Positions 1-8,703 of a stretch of 64,000 nucleotides of DNA are shown piece after piece. The notes under the pieces are model-generated. The model saw nothing but the letters and a program-made list of their open reading frames with translations, had not been told where the DNA came from and ran no database searches. The number at the start of each line of letters is the position of its first letter. The first letter of the stretch is position 1. The position numbers and the translations under genes are program-made. The DNA comes from an uncultured Granulosicoccus sp. Its GTDB lineage: Bacteria > Pseudomonadota > Gammaproteobacteria > Granulosicoccales > Granulosicoccaceae. The stretch lies in contig CALDSR010000001.1 in assembly GCA_937924505.1 (NCBI GenBank), positions 6,059-70,058 of the forward strand, in the 5' to 3' direction.

Positions 1-262
1 GCGGATCCATTTCTGCTGACAGTACAATAATGGGGGTATCGGGAATATCATTTCGTAAAGCGGCAAGACCATCGAGACCGACAGTGTCACTTAAACGCAA
101 ATCCAGCAAGACCAGATCGACTTCCTGTCCGTCATACAGGTATTCTTGTGCATTCTTGAGAGAGTATGATTCAACAATCTGCGGTTGCGGTTGAAGATCC
201 TCTAATAAATGGACCATACCGCTGCGGAAAAGAGTGTGGTCATCGATGATCAGTATTTTCAT
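1..262 (-). CDS. Response regulator receiver domain (partial, continues beyond window start)
   Basis: The first 87 residues of a two-component response regulator are present; the rest lies beyond position 1. The translation begins MKILIIDDHTLFRSG. It shows the acidic pair D7-D8, the phospho-acceptor aspartate D54 in LVLLDLRL, and a serine at the switch position in IIVLSA (about residue 82). The spacing and the DDHTLFR start are typical of NarL/LuxR-type regulators, whose C-terminal half binds DNA through a helix-turn-helix. That half is not visible, so the output domain is inferred from the receiver only. It is divergent from ttcA with about 150 bp between them. No partner kinase is visible in the window. 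Confidence 0.85.
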   Translation of the reverse strand, partial: MKILIIDDHTLFRSGMVHLLEDLQPQPQIVESYSLKNAQEYLYDGQEVDLVLLDLRLSDTVGLDGLAALRNDIPDTPIIVLSAEMDP

Positions 263-413
263 GGTCCTACATTACCCACAGACCGCGTAAATCGATTTCC
301 AGAAAAGCGACTTCCTGACCGATAATACAGGCTTCGCATCTGATTAGACACAGTTTGCGTTATCTTTTGGCTCTTCTTATCCTTACAGCTAGTTTTAACA
401 GGACTACCACCCG

Positions 414-1295
414 GTGCAATCTTCCACTGAAATGAACGTGATTGAAAAGAAACTGCGCCGACAGACGGCGAAAGCTGTGCTCGATTTCAACATGATCGAA
501 GACGGTGATCGGATTATGGTCTGTCTGTCGGGTGGCAAGGACAGTTACACCCTGCTCGATATCTTGCTGCATCTGCAGCGAGTTGCCCCTATCGATTTTT
601 CTCTTGTCGCCGTGAATCTGGACCAGAAACAACCCGGTTTTCCCGACACTGTTTTGCCTGACTATCTCGATGAATTGAAAGTTGAATACCAAATCGTTGA
701 AGAAGATACTTTCAGTATCGTGACGGAGAAAATTCCCGAAGGCAAAACAACGTGTTCGCTTTGTTCGCGTCTGCGCCGCGCCATTCTTTATCGTACCGCC
801 GATGAACTGGGGGCCAGTAAAATAGCCTTGGGTCACCATGCAGATGATTTGCTCGAAACGTTCCTGTTGAATTTTTTTCACGGTGGCAGCTTGAAAACGA
901 TGCCCGCAAAATTGCACGCCGACAATGGTCGCAACGTCGTGATTCGACCGCTAGCCTATGTTCGCGAAGCATTGATCAAGTCTTATTCGGCGTTGCGGCA
1001 GTACCCGATCATTCCTTGTAACCTTTGTGGTTCGCAACCGAACCTTCAGCGTCAGGCAATGAAATCACTTTTATCCGCTTGGGAAAAATCAGACCCATCT
1101 CGGATAGCATCAATGTTGACAGCACTCGGCAATGTTACGCCTTCGCATCTACTCGACCGTACGCTTTATGATTTCGATACCAACGAACGCGTGGGTTATG
1201 GGAACGAAAAACTACCCTTTGTCACAACTCGCATTGCCATCGACGACATCACATTGCGCGCTACCACAGAATCTCCTCTCCATCATAGGCAATGA
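414..1295 (+). CDS. ttcA: tRNA 2-thiocytidine(32) synthetase TtcA
   Basis: TtcA uses ATP and an iron-sulfur cluster to thiolate cytidine 32 of some tRNAs in the cytoplasm. The 293-residue product has the PP-loop SGGKDS at residues 39-44, the cysteine pair CSLC (C114, C117), GHHADD near 141 and [10 protein letters not shown] with C202 and C205, matching the Cys pattern that holds the cluster in TtcA. Length is close to the usual 300 or so. I favour the GTG start at 414, which has AGGA about 10 bases upstream; an ATG 18 bases downstream has no visible ribosome binding site. The 3' end overlaps the convergent SDR gene by 35 bp. The family assignment is secure. Confidence 0.95.
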   Translation: MQSSTEMNVIEKKLRRQTAKAVLDFNMIEDGDRIMVCLSGGKDSYTLLDILLHLQRVAPIDFSLVAVNLDQKQPGFPDTVLPDYLDELKVEYQIVEEDTFSIVTEKIPEGKTTCSLCSRLRRAILYRTADELGASKIALGHHADDLLETFLLNFFHGGSLKTMPAKLHADNGRNVVIRPLAYVREALIKSYSALRQYPIIPCNLCGSQPNLQRQAMKSLLSAWEKSDPSRIASMLTALGNVTPSHLLDRTLYDFDTNERVGYGNEKLPFVTTRIAIDDITLRATTESPLHHRQ

Positions 1296-1989
1296 AGCGG
1301 CCACTCGGATGCTGATGCAATTCGTGTAGTTGGCCGAGAAGTAACCCAGCGGTTTTTTCCGCACTGAATAAATTTTCGGTCGGTACATTCTTCTGAAACG
1401 GCTTGGATAATGCTGTATCAGTTGTTCCGGGATGCAATGCCGCAACTCGAATTGCCGGGTTGAGTCTTGCCCATTCAATGGACAAGGTACGCAGACTCAT
1501 ATTCAAGGCGGCCTTCGCTGCACGGTAGCTGTACCACCCCCCAAGGCGATTGTCGCTGATACTGCCTACTCGGGCGGATACCGTTGCAAAAATCGGCGCG
1601 CTCGATCCGTCAAATTTCCCAAAAACATGCTTCGCGAGCAACAGCGTCGGCAAGCAGTTGACTGACAGGTTCTTGTTAAAGTGGATTGGATCAAATTGTC
1701 TTATGGTTTTTTCCGGGGCATAGGATTCGTCATGCAGATACCCCACGCAATTGATCAACCAATCAAGCGAATCGACTTCATCAACCCAGCGCAAGATACT
1801 TTGCTCAGAGCTTGCATTGAGGGTCGCGCGTTTGACAACGGTGCGCTTGTTTTCCGATAAAGCGGCAACGTCGAGATCGCTTTTGAATGACGTCGCGTGC
1901 ACGGTTGTTGCGATGCCGCTATCGAGAATCGCGTTGAGCAGCGCCGAACCGATACCACCGCTGGCGCCAATAATCGCGATATTCAACAA
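1261..1989 (-). CDS. Short-chain dehydrogenase/reductase (CsgA/C-factor-like)
   Basis: This 242-residue protein is a classical-type SDR of unknown substrate. The N-terminal [13 protein letters not shown] is the Rossmann nucleotide-binding motif, followed by an active-site tyrosine and lysine in [11 protein letters not shown] and by LHPGTTDT, typical of the C-factor/YciK-like branch. No signal peptide is visible, so it should act in the cytoplasm with NAD(P)H. The start is a TTG; tandem TTG codons at 1989 and 1986 are both possible and only a weak GAG lies upstream. Its last 35 bases overlap the 3' end of ttcA on the other strand. The substrate cannot be read from the sequence. Confidence 0.85.
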   Translation of the reverse strand: MLNIAIIGASGGIGSALLNAILDSGIATTVHATSFKSDLDVAALSENKRTVVKRATLNASSEQSILRWVDEVDSLDWLINCVGYLHDESYAPEKTIRQFDPIHFNKNLSVNCLPTLLLAKHVFGKFDGSSAPIFATVSARVGSISDNRLGGWYSYRAAKAALNMSLRTLSIEWARLNPAIRVAALHPGTTDTALSKPFQKNVPTENLFSAEKTAGLLLGQLHELHQHPSGRFIAYDGEEILW

Positions 1990-2047
1990 CGTGAACTCAA
2001 AAAATCGAAGCAGCCTTCCTCGTGTTCATCCACGTCCGCCTCCGATG

Positions 2048-2686
2048 CTACTTCAGTGCTCCGAAAGCCTTGGTAAAACCTGTCAGTGACAATGTCGCTT
2101 CTACTTCGCCCTGATTGGCCGCGATAACAGACACCAAAGCATTTTTGCCTTTTTTCATTCGGGTGATCAGACGGTCGTCCACCGGTTCGCGTACCAGGCA
2201 ACCTTGCTCGGTACAGATCTGAAAGGGAGCTGATTCCTTGTTACCGCCATCAATCGTGACACTCAAACCCTCAACCAGCACGACACCCAACGGTGTGATG
2301 ACATCAAGAACGGCTATCGCGGTACGCTCACCAACCTCCAGCGGCTCAGCCAGCTTTCGAATGACCATTTCGAGAATCGGTGTGCCGCTATCGTCATTGC
2401 CAATCTGCGCCATCGCGCAATTGCTGCCATCGTCAGCACACGCAACCTCCCAGGCGCCATAGGTCGTGCGTTGAATCCCCTTCGCGGCCGGTGGCGCTAC
2501 CGCCGCCGCTTCGGGCGTCTGTCGGGAAGCTGGCGGGGCGGCGCCCAAATCCAATTTCTCCTCGGCAGGGGCGGCAGGTTGACCCAGCTTTAGGCCGGAA
2601 TTTTCCTGAGCATGGACTGAATTGACGAGCCCTGAAGCAAGAAAAGCGATTAACGGCAGTATTAATTTGATCAATTGAGTGTTCAC
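2048..2686 (-). CDS. Invasion-associated locus B (IalB) family secreted protein
   Basis: A signal peptide (core LIKLILPLIAFLASG, cleavage likely after SVHA) precedes an Ala/Pro-rich linker of about 50 residues and then an IalB-type domain. That domain begins with TYGAWEVACADDG, continues with a cysteine in CAMAQIG and the segment PLGVVLVEG, and has a cysteine pair in CTEQGC that probably forms a disulfide. IalB proteins are periplasmic or envelope proteins known from Bartonella and many free-living proteobacteria; their molecular job is not settled. The frame is open from a TTG at 2713, but the GTG at 2686 gives a cleaner signal peptide, so I use that start. It stands alone between divergent neighbours. 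Confidence 0.8.
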   Translation of the reverse strand: MNTQLIKLILPLIAFLASGLVNSVHAQENSGLKLGQPAAPAEEKLDLGAAPPASRQTPEAAAVAPPAAKGIQRTTYGAWEVACADDGSNCAMAQIGNDDSGTPILEMVIRKLAEPLEVGERTAIAVLDVITPLGVVLVEGLSVTIDGGNKESAPFQICTEQGCLVREPVDDRLITRMKKGKNALVSVIAANQGEVEATLSLTGFTKAFGALK

Positions 2687-2851
2687 GTTGTTCGGGAATA
2701 AGGGAAATGTCAAAAATTCAGTCCAAGGCTAAGTTTAGGTAGCTGGACGGGACGCTGCAACTCCTGTGACATGACAAACCGGTTCGGCAAACAGCGCTTT
2801 GGTGATAAATGGTAATGTCAGCGCTGAGCAAATTCGAGATAACCAAAGCCG

Positions 2852-3805
2852 ATGAAGCTATTGCAATCGGATCGCTGGCGGCTGTGGCTCGATCCGGCTC
2901 GCGGCGTCCAATGGATGGCCGCTGAACTACGACAGGACGGGCGTTGGGTATCGGTCGTTGCTGATTGCCGGCCACCGCCCGAATCCTCTGACACGCGGTC
3001 GGCAACCGCTCAGCGAGTCGTTCCGACTCCGCGAGCCGGCCAGGACGAGACAGCGCCTCTGGCTGCAGCCAATTTTCACATGATTCCTTACAGCAACCGC
3101 ATTCGTGATGGACGATTTTGCTTCAATAATAACGAAATTCAGCTCACCGGCGCTGATAACCATGCCATACACGGCGCATTACGCAAATTGCCGTGGCGGG
3201 TGAAAAACGAAACGGATCGCGACATCCTCTGCACCTATTCAGCACCAACGGATGGAGCGGTGAATTGGCCCTGGCCGATGACAACGGAAATTCGCTACAC
3301 ATTGGATAGCAATACCATCTTGAGTGAAATACGCGTACGTAATGATGGTGACACTCCAATGCCAGTCGGGTTCGGCTGGCACCCCTATTTTGTGCGAGTC
3401 ATTGACGGTGAATCGCCCGAAATTCAATTACCGGTTACCGGGGTGTACTCAGATACCCATGGAGATTGCCTGCCGATCGGCCCGAGTCATGCCCTGCCAG
3501 CCATACTCGATTTTCGCCATGCGCGTAAGCTGGATCCGACCCAACGAATTGATCACTGCTTTAGCGGGCTTGACGGTCCAGTAACTATTGCCTGGCCCGG
3601 CAGTGATATCTTTCTGCAGATGCGGGCGAGCAAAAACTGCGATCATCTGGTGTTGTTCAATCCGGACAAACCACATTTTGCGATTGAACCTGTGACCAAT
3701 GCCAATGATGGTTTTAACCTTTCGACGCAAGGTATCAACAGTGGCGTAATGACCTTGGCGCCCGGTGCCTGGGCCACCGGTGACTTCGCCTTAACAGTTG
3801 AATAA
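2852..3805 (+). CDS. Aldose 1-epimerase family protein (GalM-like)
   Basis: This 317-residue protein has the galactose-mutarotase fold signature. Landmarks in order are NFHMIPYSNRIRDG (about 74-87), the catalytic-type histidine in NHAIHGALR (about 107), GFGWHPYF (about 174) and a C-terminal EPVTNANDG carrying the likely general base glutamate. These enzymes interconvert alpha and beta anomers of hexoses. The gene sits apart from any sugar operon, so the physiological sugar is unknown; it could belong to the broader aldose-epimerase group rather than true GalM. The convergent PDZ gene ends 16 bp downstream. Confidence 0.85.
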   Translation: MKLLQSDRWRLWLDPARGVQWMAAELRQDGRWVSVVADCRPPPESSDTRSATAQRVVPTPRAGQDETAPLAAANFHMIPYSNRIRDGRFCFNNNEIQLTGADNHAIHGALRKLPWRVKNETDRDILCTYSAPTDGAVNWPWPMTTEIRYTLDSNTILSEIRVRNDGDTPMPVGFGWHPYFVRVIDGESPEIQLPVTGVYSDTHGDCLPIGPSHALPAILDFRHARKLDPTQRIDHCFSGLDGPVTIAWPGSDIFLQMRASKNCDHLVLFNPDKPHFAIEPVTNANDGFNLSTQGINSGVMTLAPGAWATGDFALTVE

Positions 3806-3821
3806 ACACCGGGCTGTGGCG

Positions 3822-4766
3822 TTACGGTGATATCCGTAAGCCATCGAGCGACACACCTAGAGGACCACGAGGTACGCTCAACGTCAGGAACTGCCCCTCG
3901 CGTTCAAGTGTCATCTCCACCAATTCGCCACGACTGCCGCCTCTGGTCGTCTCTTGCACATCCGAAACTCGGTAGATACGCGTGTTTGCGTAACTCATGA
4001 TCACGTCACCGATCTGTACACCGGCGGCTTCAGCCACGGAGCCCGAAATGATTGACTCGATCATTACACGATTATTGCGTCCCACATTAAACAGATACGC
4101 GTCATATTTTTCATCGCCAAGCTCTGCTCGAAGATCAACGCGCTCAGCAGCAAGCTCTGCAAGGCGCTCACGATACTGATCAGTATCGACCCAGCCTTCT
4201 CGAGTGGCCAAGTCATTTAGCTCCAGCCGATCGAGCTGGTAACGACTTCGTCGCGCCGTGATCTCGTCTGCCAAGGCCACGTCCACGCCAGCGGTAAGCA
4301 GACTGTCATAACGTGACTTGGCGGGTGGTGGCTTCGGAAATCTGGAACCTGTCCCGTTACCTGAATCTGGATTTGGTGACGACTCTGCCACGGATTGCTC
4401 GTCGGCAGCTTGCAAACTCGCCAAAGACGCCAGGTTCAATGCGCTGCTTTCAAGGTCTGCCACCTGACGATTCAAGCTGACGACTGTCTCGGCTAACTGA
4501 CCACGCTCGGCTTGTGCATCTGCAAGTTCCTGACGGAGCACGTCAAGCTCCTGTTTCAAGCTGTGTAAGTCAGTCACCGGGGTATTTGCCTCGCGAGCAG
4601 CTCTGTCAGCCGCGAGCACCGCCGACGACTGCGTAGCCGATGCCTCGACTACCACAAGTTCAGGCTCGTTCACGGCATTGGGTGCCAACACGAAAACAGT
4701 GGCCGCCGCAGACATTGCACTGACGAGGACGGTAGAGATGATTAAACTGACTCTTAACATGACCAT
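3822..4766 (-). CDS. Membrane-anchored or secreted coiled-coil protein with C-terminal PDZ domain
   Basis: The N-terminus has a hydrophobic stretch (SLIISTVLVSAMSAAATVFVL) that acts as a signal peptide or anchor. A coiled coil follows at about residues 65-115, rich in L, Q and E heptads, then a Pro/Gly linker and a second charged helical region. The C-terminal 80 residues form a PDZ domain with SGSVAEAAGVQIGDVIMSY. No protease active site is present, so it probably binds substrate or scaffolds something in the periplasm. The ATG at 4766 is preferred over the GTG at 4772 because AGG lies 6 bases upstream. Its neighbours include M48 and S41 proteases, but no shared transcript is evident. Confidence 0.75.
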   Translation of the reverse strand: MVMLRVSLIISTVLVSAMSAAATVFVLAPNAVNEPELVVVEASATQSSAVLAADRAAREANTPVTDLHSLKQELDVLRQELADAQAERGQLAETVVSLNRQVADLESSALNLASLASLQAADEQSVAESSPNPDSGNGTGSRFPKPPPAKSRYDSLLTAGVDVALADEITARRSRYQLDRLELNDLATREGWVDTDQYRERLAELAAERVDLRAELGDEKYDAYLFNVGRNNRVMIESIISGSVAEAAGVQIGDVIMSYANTRIYRVSDVQETTRGGSRGELVEMTLEREGQFLTLSVPRGPLGVSLDGLRISP

Positions 4767-4809
4767 ATTCACCCTAAAAAGCCTGCTTAAGGGATTTTAA
4801 CCCGAGTTT

Positions 4810-5655
4810 ATGAACAACAATCCTTGCAATATTAGTAGCTTGCCGTGGTCCGACCCCCAAAATGTCGATCTTTATGGGCATCGGGGGACTTCGATACTGG
4901 CGCCAGAGAACACCTCGGTGGCGTTTGACCTCGCCTTGGAGCTGGGCGTGGATGTTCTGGAAATTGATGTTCGCTTGAGTCGCGATAATGTGGTGATGGT
5001 GACACATGATGAAACAGTGGATCGGACGACGGATGGAACGGGCGCTGTAAAGTCCTGTACGTATGATGCGCTCAAAAGGCTCAATGCTGGCTATCGATTC
5101 GTAAACCCTGACGGTAGATCCTATCGTAGCGACAAGATCAGCCTGTTGTCCCTTGATGAGTTATTCGAACAGTATCCAACGACACGAATCAATATTGACA
5201 TCAAGGACAACGCACTGGTCGCGGCCAACGAGGTCGCAAACTGTATAGACAGGTATGACTGTACTCAACGGGTGAATGTCGGTAGCTTCCATGCTGCGCC
5301 GCTGCAGCATTTCCGCAATCTCTTGCCACGGGTTACCACCGCAGCGACCCAACGAGAGGTAGCCGCCTTGTACTTTTCACGGTGGTCACCACATGGACGC
5401 ACAGATGAATCGACCCTGCCCTATCAATACTTGCAAATCCCTACCCGCTACATCGGGCTACCGTTGGCAAGCTCAGCGTTTATCAACTTCGCCAAACGCC
5501 GATCAATCAAAACAGTGTATTGGACTTTAAACGACGTGAAACTGATTCAGGCGACGCTCGATGCCGGCGCTCAGGGAATCGTAACTGATCGTCCGGATAT
5601 CGCCGCACCATTGATCAAGGCAAAATACAAAACCTTATCGGCTATCAACGAATGA
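4810..5655 (+). CDS. Glycerophosphodiester phosphodiesterase (GDPD/UgpQ-like)
   Basis: The 281-residue product has the full GDPD catalytic set: H24-R25 in YGHRGTS, E33 in APENTS, E51 and D53 in LEIDVRLS, and H66 in MVTHDETVDRTTDG. Later segments INIDIKDN and the C-terminal VYWTLND and GIVTDRPD also fit. The enzyme hydrolyses glycerophosphodiesters to glycerol 3-phosphate and an alcohol, using a divalent metal. There is no signal peptide, so it is likely cytoplasmic like UgpQ. It is divergent from the PDZ gene, with a short 40-bp promoter region, and convergent with the M48 gene 23 bp downstream. Confidence 0.92.
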   Translation: MNNNPCNISSLPWSDPQNVDLYGHRGTSILAPENTSVAFDLALELGVDVLEIDVRLSRDNVVMVTHDETVDRTTDGTGAVKSCTYDALKRLNAGYRFVNPDGRSYRSDKISLLSLDELFEQYPTTRINIDIKDNALVAANEVANCIDRYDCTQRVNVGSFHAAPLQHFRNLLPRVTTAATQREVAALYFSRWSPHGRTDESTLPYQYLQIPTRYIGLPLASSAFINFAKRRSIKTVYWTLNDVKLIQATLDAGAQGIVTDRPDIAAPLIKAKYKTLSAINE

Positions 5656-5678
5656 TAGTAATGGGAGCTATCTTAAAA

Positions 5679-7595
5679 TCAGGCTGCAAGTCGCGTCATC
5701 TCATCACAGTCAAGCGATGCTGCAAAGAGTTCGAGTAATGCAGCCTCCGCGTGAGCAACATGTCCATCACCGCGAATGATTTCAACGCAGTGCTGGACAA
5801 ATGCCATACGAATCGGTTTCGGTTGAACATACAAAGTTTGAAAAGCTTCCTCCAGCTCTTTAACGATACCGGTTTCGGATGCTGTTCTACGCGGGTACTC
5901 GTTTTGCGTATAGCAGGTCAACAAACGTTTGAATTGAATTTCAAGCTCTTCCGGAGGCGCGCCTGATGTCTCGACCATCAATGACAACAACAGCGCAAAT
6001 TCCTCCCCCATGCTGTCAAAGCTCTTGGCTTGACGGGCCTCGGCACACCTTTCTGCTTCGTCAGCCAGTGTTTCGATCACCGGGAACTCAACATCAAGTT
6101 TGCGTCGCACCAACTGCAAGGTCGCATAACTCATCAAGTCGTAGTGATCATCTGCCTCAAGAAGTTTTTCAAGCTTGAGCATGATCAGTCGGCGATTATC
6201 GGCTTTGATTTCCGAGCACAAGATTGTGGCACAATGATCGATGATGGCCAGTTTATCTGTGCTGAGCTCGCACGTAAGGTTTCCCATGCATTCCTTGACA
6301 CGATCGGCGAAGCTCTGATTGAAACTGAAAGCCAATGAACTCAGAAATGCATGACGCCGAAATGCTTTCTCGGGTGCAAACACAGCAAATATGGCTGCCA
6401 GACAACTCGACTCATCCGGCAACATCAACAGCACACGATCAGACAGGATCGAATCGTTGACATCCATCGTAATGATTTGATGCGCGTCCTGATCGGATTG
6501 CGCCATAAACGAAATTCCACCAGTCGAATCTATAGCACTGGCACTTAACAAGTGTGCCCCCGTTATCGAATTTGATGCGGTATGACGAAGTTTCTTGAAT
6601 TTCTCGGCATCACGGAGAACTTGCCGATGCTTGGCTTCAAAATGAGGCTCGACAAGATCGATGCGCTTCTGCACCGGTGGATGCGTGGCAAAAACCCTAC
6701 TGAAAAAGTTACGGACATCGCCAGTCTGAAAACAAAGATGGGCGATTTCCTCTGCATGTGAAGAATGTAGCGGTGCATCCTCATCAGTATCTCGAATAAC
6801 CGCCAACGCCGAGGCCAAAGCATAAGGATTGCGCGTGAACTGCACCGCAGAGGCATCTGCCAGATATTCTCGCTGGCGTGAAAAGGCTGATCGGATCAGA
6901 CGCCCGGCAAATACACCGATAACGCCAAACCCACGTAACAGGTAGCCGACAACCATGGCAGGATGAACCCGCACATCAGGTGATTTGTACAGTAACAAGC
7001 GGCCTACTTCATCAATCGCCATCAAACCACCAAGAGCGATCAGCAAACGCATGTTTAGTGGTAAATCCCCACTACTTATGTGCCCGAACTCATGGGCGAT
7101 CACGCCCTGGAGTTGATCACGATCAAACGCATCCAGCGCCCCTTGCGTAACCACAATTGCCATTTTTCCAGAATGCATACCGACGACAAATGCGTTGATG
7201 CTCGATTCATGACGCATCACGTAAGCCGCCGGTTGAGGCGTGCGAGAGGCAATTGCCATCTCAGCGACAATGTTGATATATCGCTGCTCTGCTTCAAAAC
7301 GAGAACGGTCCGCGGCGAGGGTTGCGCCAAAACGCCTGGCAAGAACCTCACCACCGGCCCGCACATCGAGTGCGCGAAAAAAGCAGCCAGACATGACGGT
7401 CAGCCAGACAATACCGATCAGCGCCATCGCAGGCGTTGACAGCGTATACAAACTGTTCGTTTCGCCAAGGAGCATGGAGAAGAACGCGACGCTGACATGG
7501 ATGATAAACGCCATTGCCAACAATGCCGCTGCAAACCCTAACAGCAAGCATTTTGACTGGCGACGGCGATTGTCCTGATGCGCAAAGAATTTCAT
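5679..7595 (-). CDS. M48 family zinc metalloprotease, membrane-anchored
   Basis: The 638-residue protein starts with two transmembrane segments (about 16-42 and 54-73). A peptidase domain follows with the zinc motif HEFGH at 168-172 and the third ligand E243 in REYLADASA. Beyond residue 350 there is a C-terminal region of nearly 300 residues with no motif I know. M48 proteases such as HtpX cleave damaged membrane proteins. The gene is 61 bp downstream of lemA on the same strand, a pairing often seen in bacteria, so the two are probably co-transcribed and functionally linked. The large C-terminal extension is unusual compared with HtpX of about 290 residues. Confidence 0.9.
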   Translation of the reverse strand: MKFFAHQDNRRRQSKCLLLGFAAALLAMAFIIHVSVAFFSMLLGETNSLYTLSTPAMALIGIVWLTVMSGCFFRALDVRAGGEVLARRFGATLAADRSRFEAEQRYINIVAEMAIASRTPQPAAYVMRHESSINAFVVGMHSGKMAIVVTQGALDAFDRDQLQGVIAHEFGHISSGDLPLNMRLLIALGGLMAIDEVGRLLLYKSPDVRVHPAMVVGYLLRGFGVIGVFAGRLIRSAFSRQREYLADASAVQFTRNPYALASALAVIRDTDEDAPLHSSHAEEIAHLCFQTGDVRNFFSRVFATHPPVQKRIDLVEPHFEAKHRQVLRDAEKFKKLRHTASNSITGAHLLSASAIDSTGGISFMAQSDQDAHQIITMDVNDSILSDRVLLMLPDESSCLAAIFAVFAPEKAFRRHAFLSSLAFSFNQSFADRVKECMGNLTCELSTDKLAIIDHCATILCSEIKADNRRLIMLKLEKLLEADDHYDLMSYATLQLVRRKLDVEFPVIETLADEAERCAEARQAKSFDSMGEEFALLLSLMVETSGAPPEELEIQFKRLLTCYTQNEYPRRTASETGIVKELEEAFQTLYVQPKPIRMAFVQHCVEIIRGDGHVAHAEAALLELFAASLDCDEMTRLAA

Positions 7596-7656
7596 TCAAT
7601 CGTTTACCGTAAGCTGATGCCTTGCGACGAAAACGGGCACAGAACTTCGTTCATTA

Positions 7657-8247
7657 TCAGGCGAACGAGACGTTCAGTTTTTCGCGTGCAGATGACTCTG
7701 CTACTTCAAACAGGTCCGCTTCTTTGAATGAAAAAGCACTTGCAACCAGTATCGCCGGAAATTGTTCACGCGCGATGTTGTACTCCATTACCGAATCACT
7801 ATAGGATTGACGAGCAAAGGAGACACGATTCTCAGTGGACGCAAGCTCCTCATGCAGTGCGATCATCTGTGCGTCGGCTTTCAGATCCGGATAATTCTCC
7901 ATGACCATGTTCAATCGTCCGAGAGCTGAGTCCAGAGCCCCTTCGGCAACTGCCAATGCTCCGATAGCGCCAGCATCATCCGGGGCTTTCGCAGCATCGG
8001 CACAACGCTGCTGTGCAGTATTACGCGTCTGAGTGACTGCCGTCAGTGTTTCAGCCTCATGTCTCATGTAGGCGCTGGCCGTTTCGACCAGGTTCGGGAT
8101 CAACTCGTAACGTCGTTGTAGTTGCACCTCGATCTGCGAGAAACCATTCAAAAATCGATTTCTCAGGGTGATCAGCCGGTTGTAGATCAACACAACCAGC
8201 GCGGCAATCGCAACCGCCATGATCAAAAACAGGGTTCCTGCACCCAC
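7657..8247 (-). CDS. LemA family protein
   Basis: One transmembrane helix (LFLIMAVAIAALVVLIYN) is followed by the LemA hallmark NRFLNGFSQIEVQLQRRYEL and IPNLVETASAYM, then a long antiparallel helical region with NYPDLKAD and NRVSFARQSYSDSVMEYN. LemA proteins sit in the inner membrane with a helical bundle on one side; their role is poorly known but they often pair with M48 proteases, as here. The frame is open up to 8337, but the GTG at 8247 is preceded by GGAGA seven bases upstream and gives a 196-residue protein of normal family length. That is the start I choose. Confidence 0.92.
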   Translation of the reverse strand: MGAGTLFLIMAVAIAALVVLIYNRLITLRNRFLNGFSQIEVQLQRRYELIPNLVETASAYMRHEAETLTAVTQTRNTAQQRCADAAKAPDDAGAIGALAVAEGALDSALGRLNMVMENYPDLKADAQMIALHEELASTENRVSFARQSYSDSVMEYNIAREQFPAILVASAFSFKEADLFEVAESSAREKLNVSFA

Positions 8248-8496
8248 GATGGATTCTCCGCTATTACCTAGAGTCACTAGCGGCGGTATTGCTTGGGCCT
8301 GAACGACGACAACTTTATGACCCGTAGTGGGCCACACATTTTTTTACCGCAAACCCTGTGTTTCCCACACGCGACAAGATTCCAGTCTTGCAGCACATCG
8401 CGTTTCCACTCCTAAAGGTGCGCGAGCCCCCCCTTGGCAATGTGATAATCTTCACACAAATACTGAGAACCAGCTCACAGTAATTCTGCAACCACG

Positions 8497-8673
8497 ATGA
8501 AAATATACGAACCGATTGCAATCTCTCTATTTACGGTACTTGTACTCGGTGCGAGCTTTCTCTTGGGTAAAAGTGTTGGGTATCGTGAAGCGATGTCAGC
8601 TCGTATCTCAGTACAAGACAAGAGCTCACAAAGCGCGATTGAGGATCGCAACCAAGTAAATCTGCACGAATAA
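8497..8673 (+). CDS. Possible small single-pass membrane protein (58 aa)
   Basis: An ATG-initiated frame of 58 codons lies between the divergent lemA promoter region and the 3' end of the S41 gene. Its product begins MKIYEPIAISLF, has one hydrophobic helix of about 20 residues (AISLFTVLVLGASFLLGKSV), then a polar, charged tail ending NQVNLHE. This hydrophobic-then-charged pattern looks like a real small membrane protein and not random frame. There is no strong ribosome binding site upstream of the ATG, and I recognise no family. It would be transcribed divergently from lemA and convergently with the S41 gene, 30 bp away. Confidence 0.4.
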   Translation: MKIYEPIAISLFTVLVLGASFLLGKSVGYREAMSARISVQDKSSQSAIEDRNQVNLHE

Positions 8674-8703
8674 GCATCGTGTGGTAGTTCCGCTGGTGCA
8701 GCC

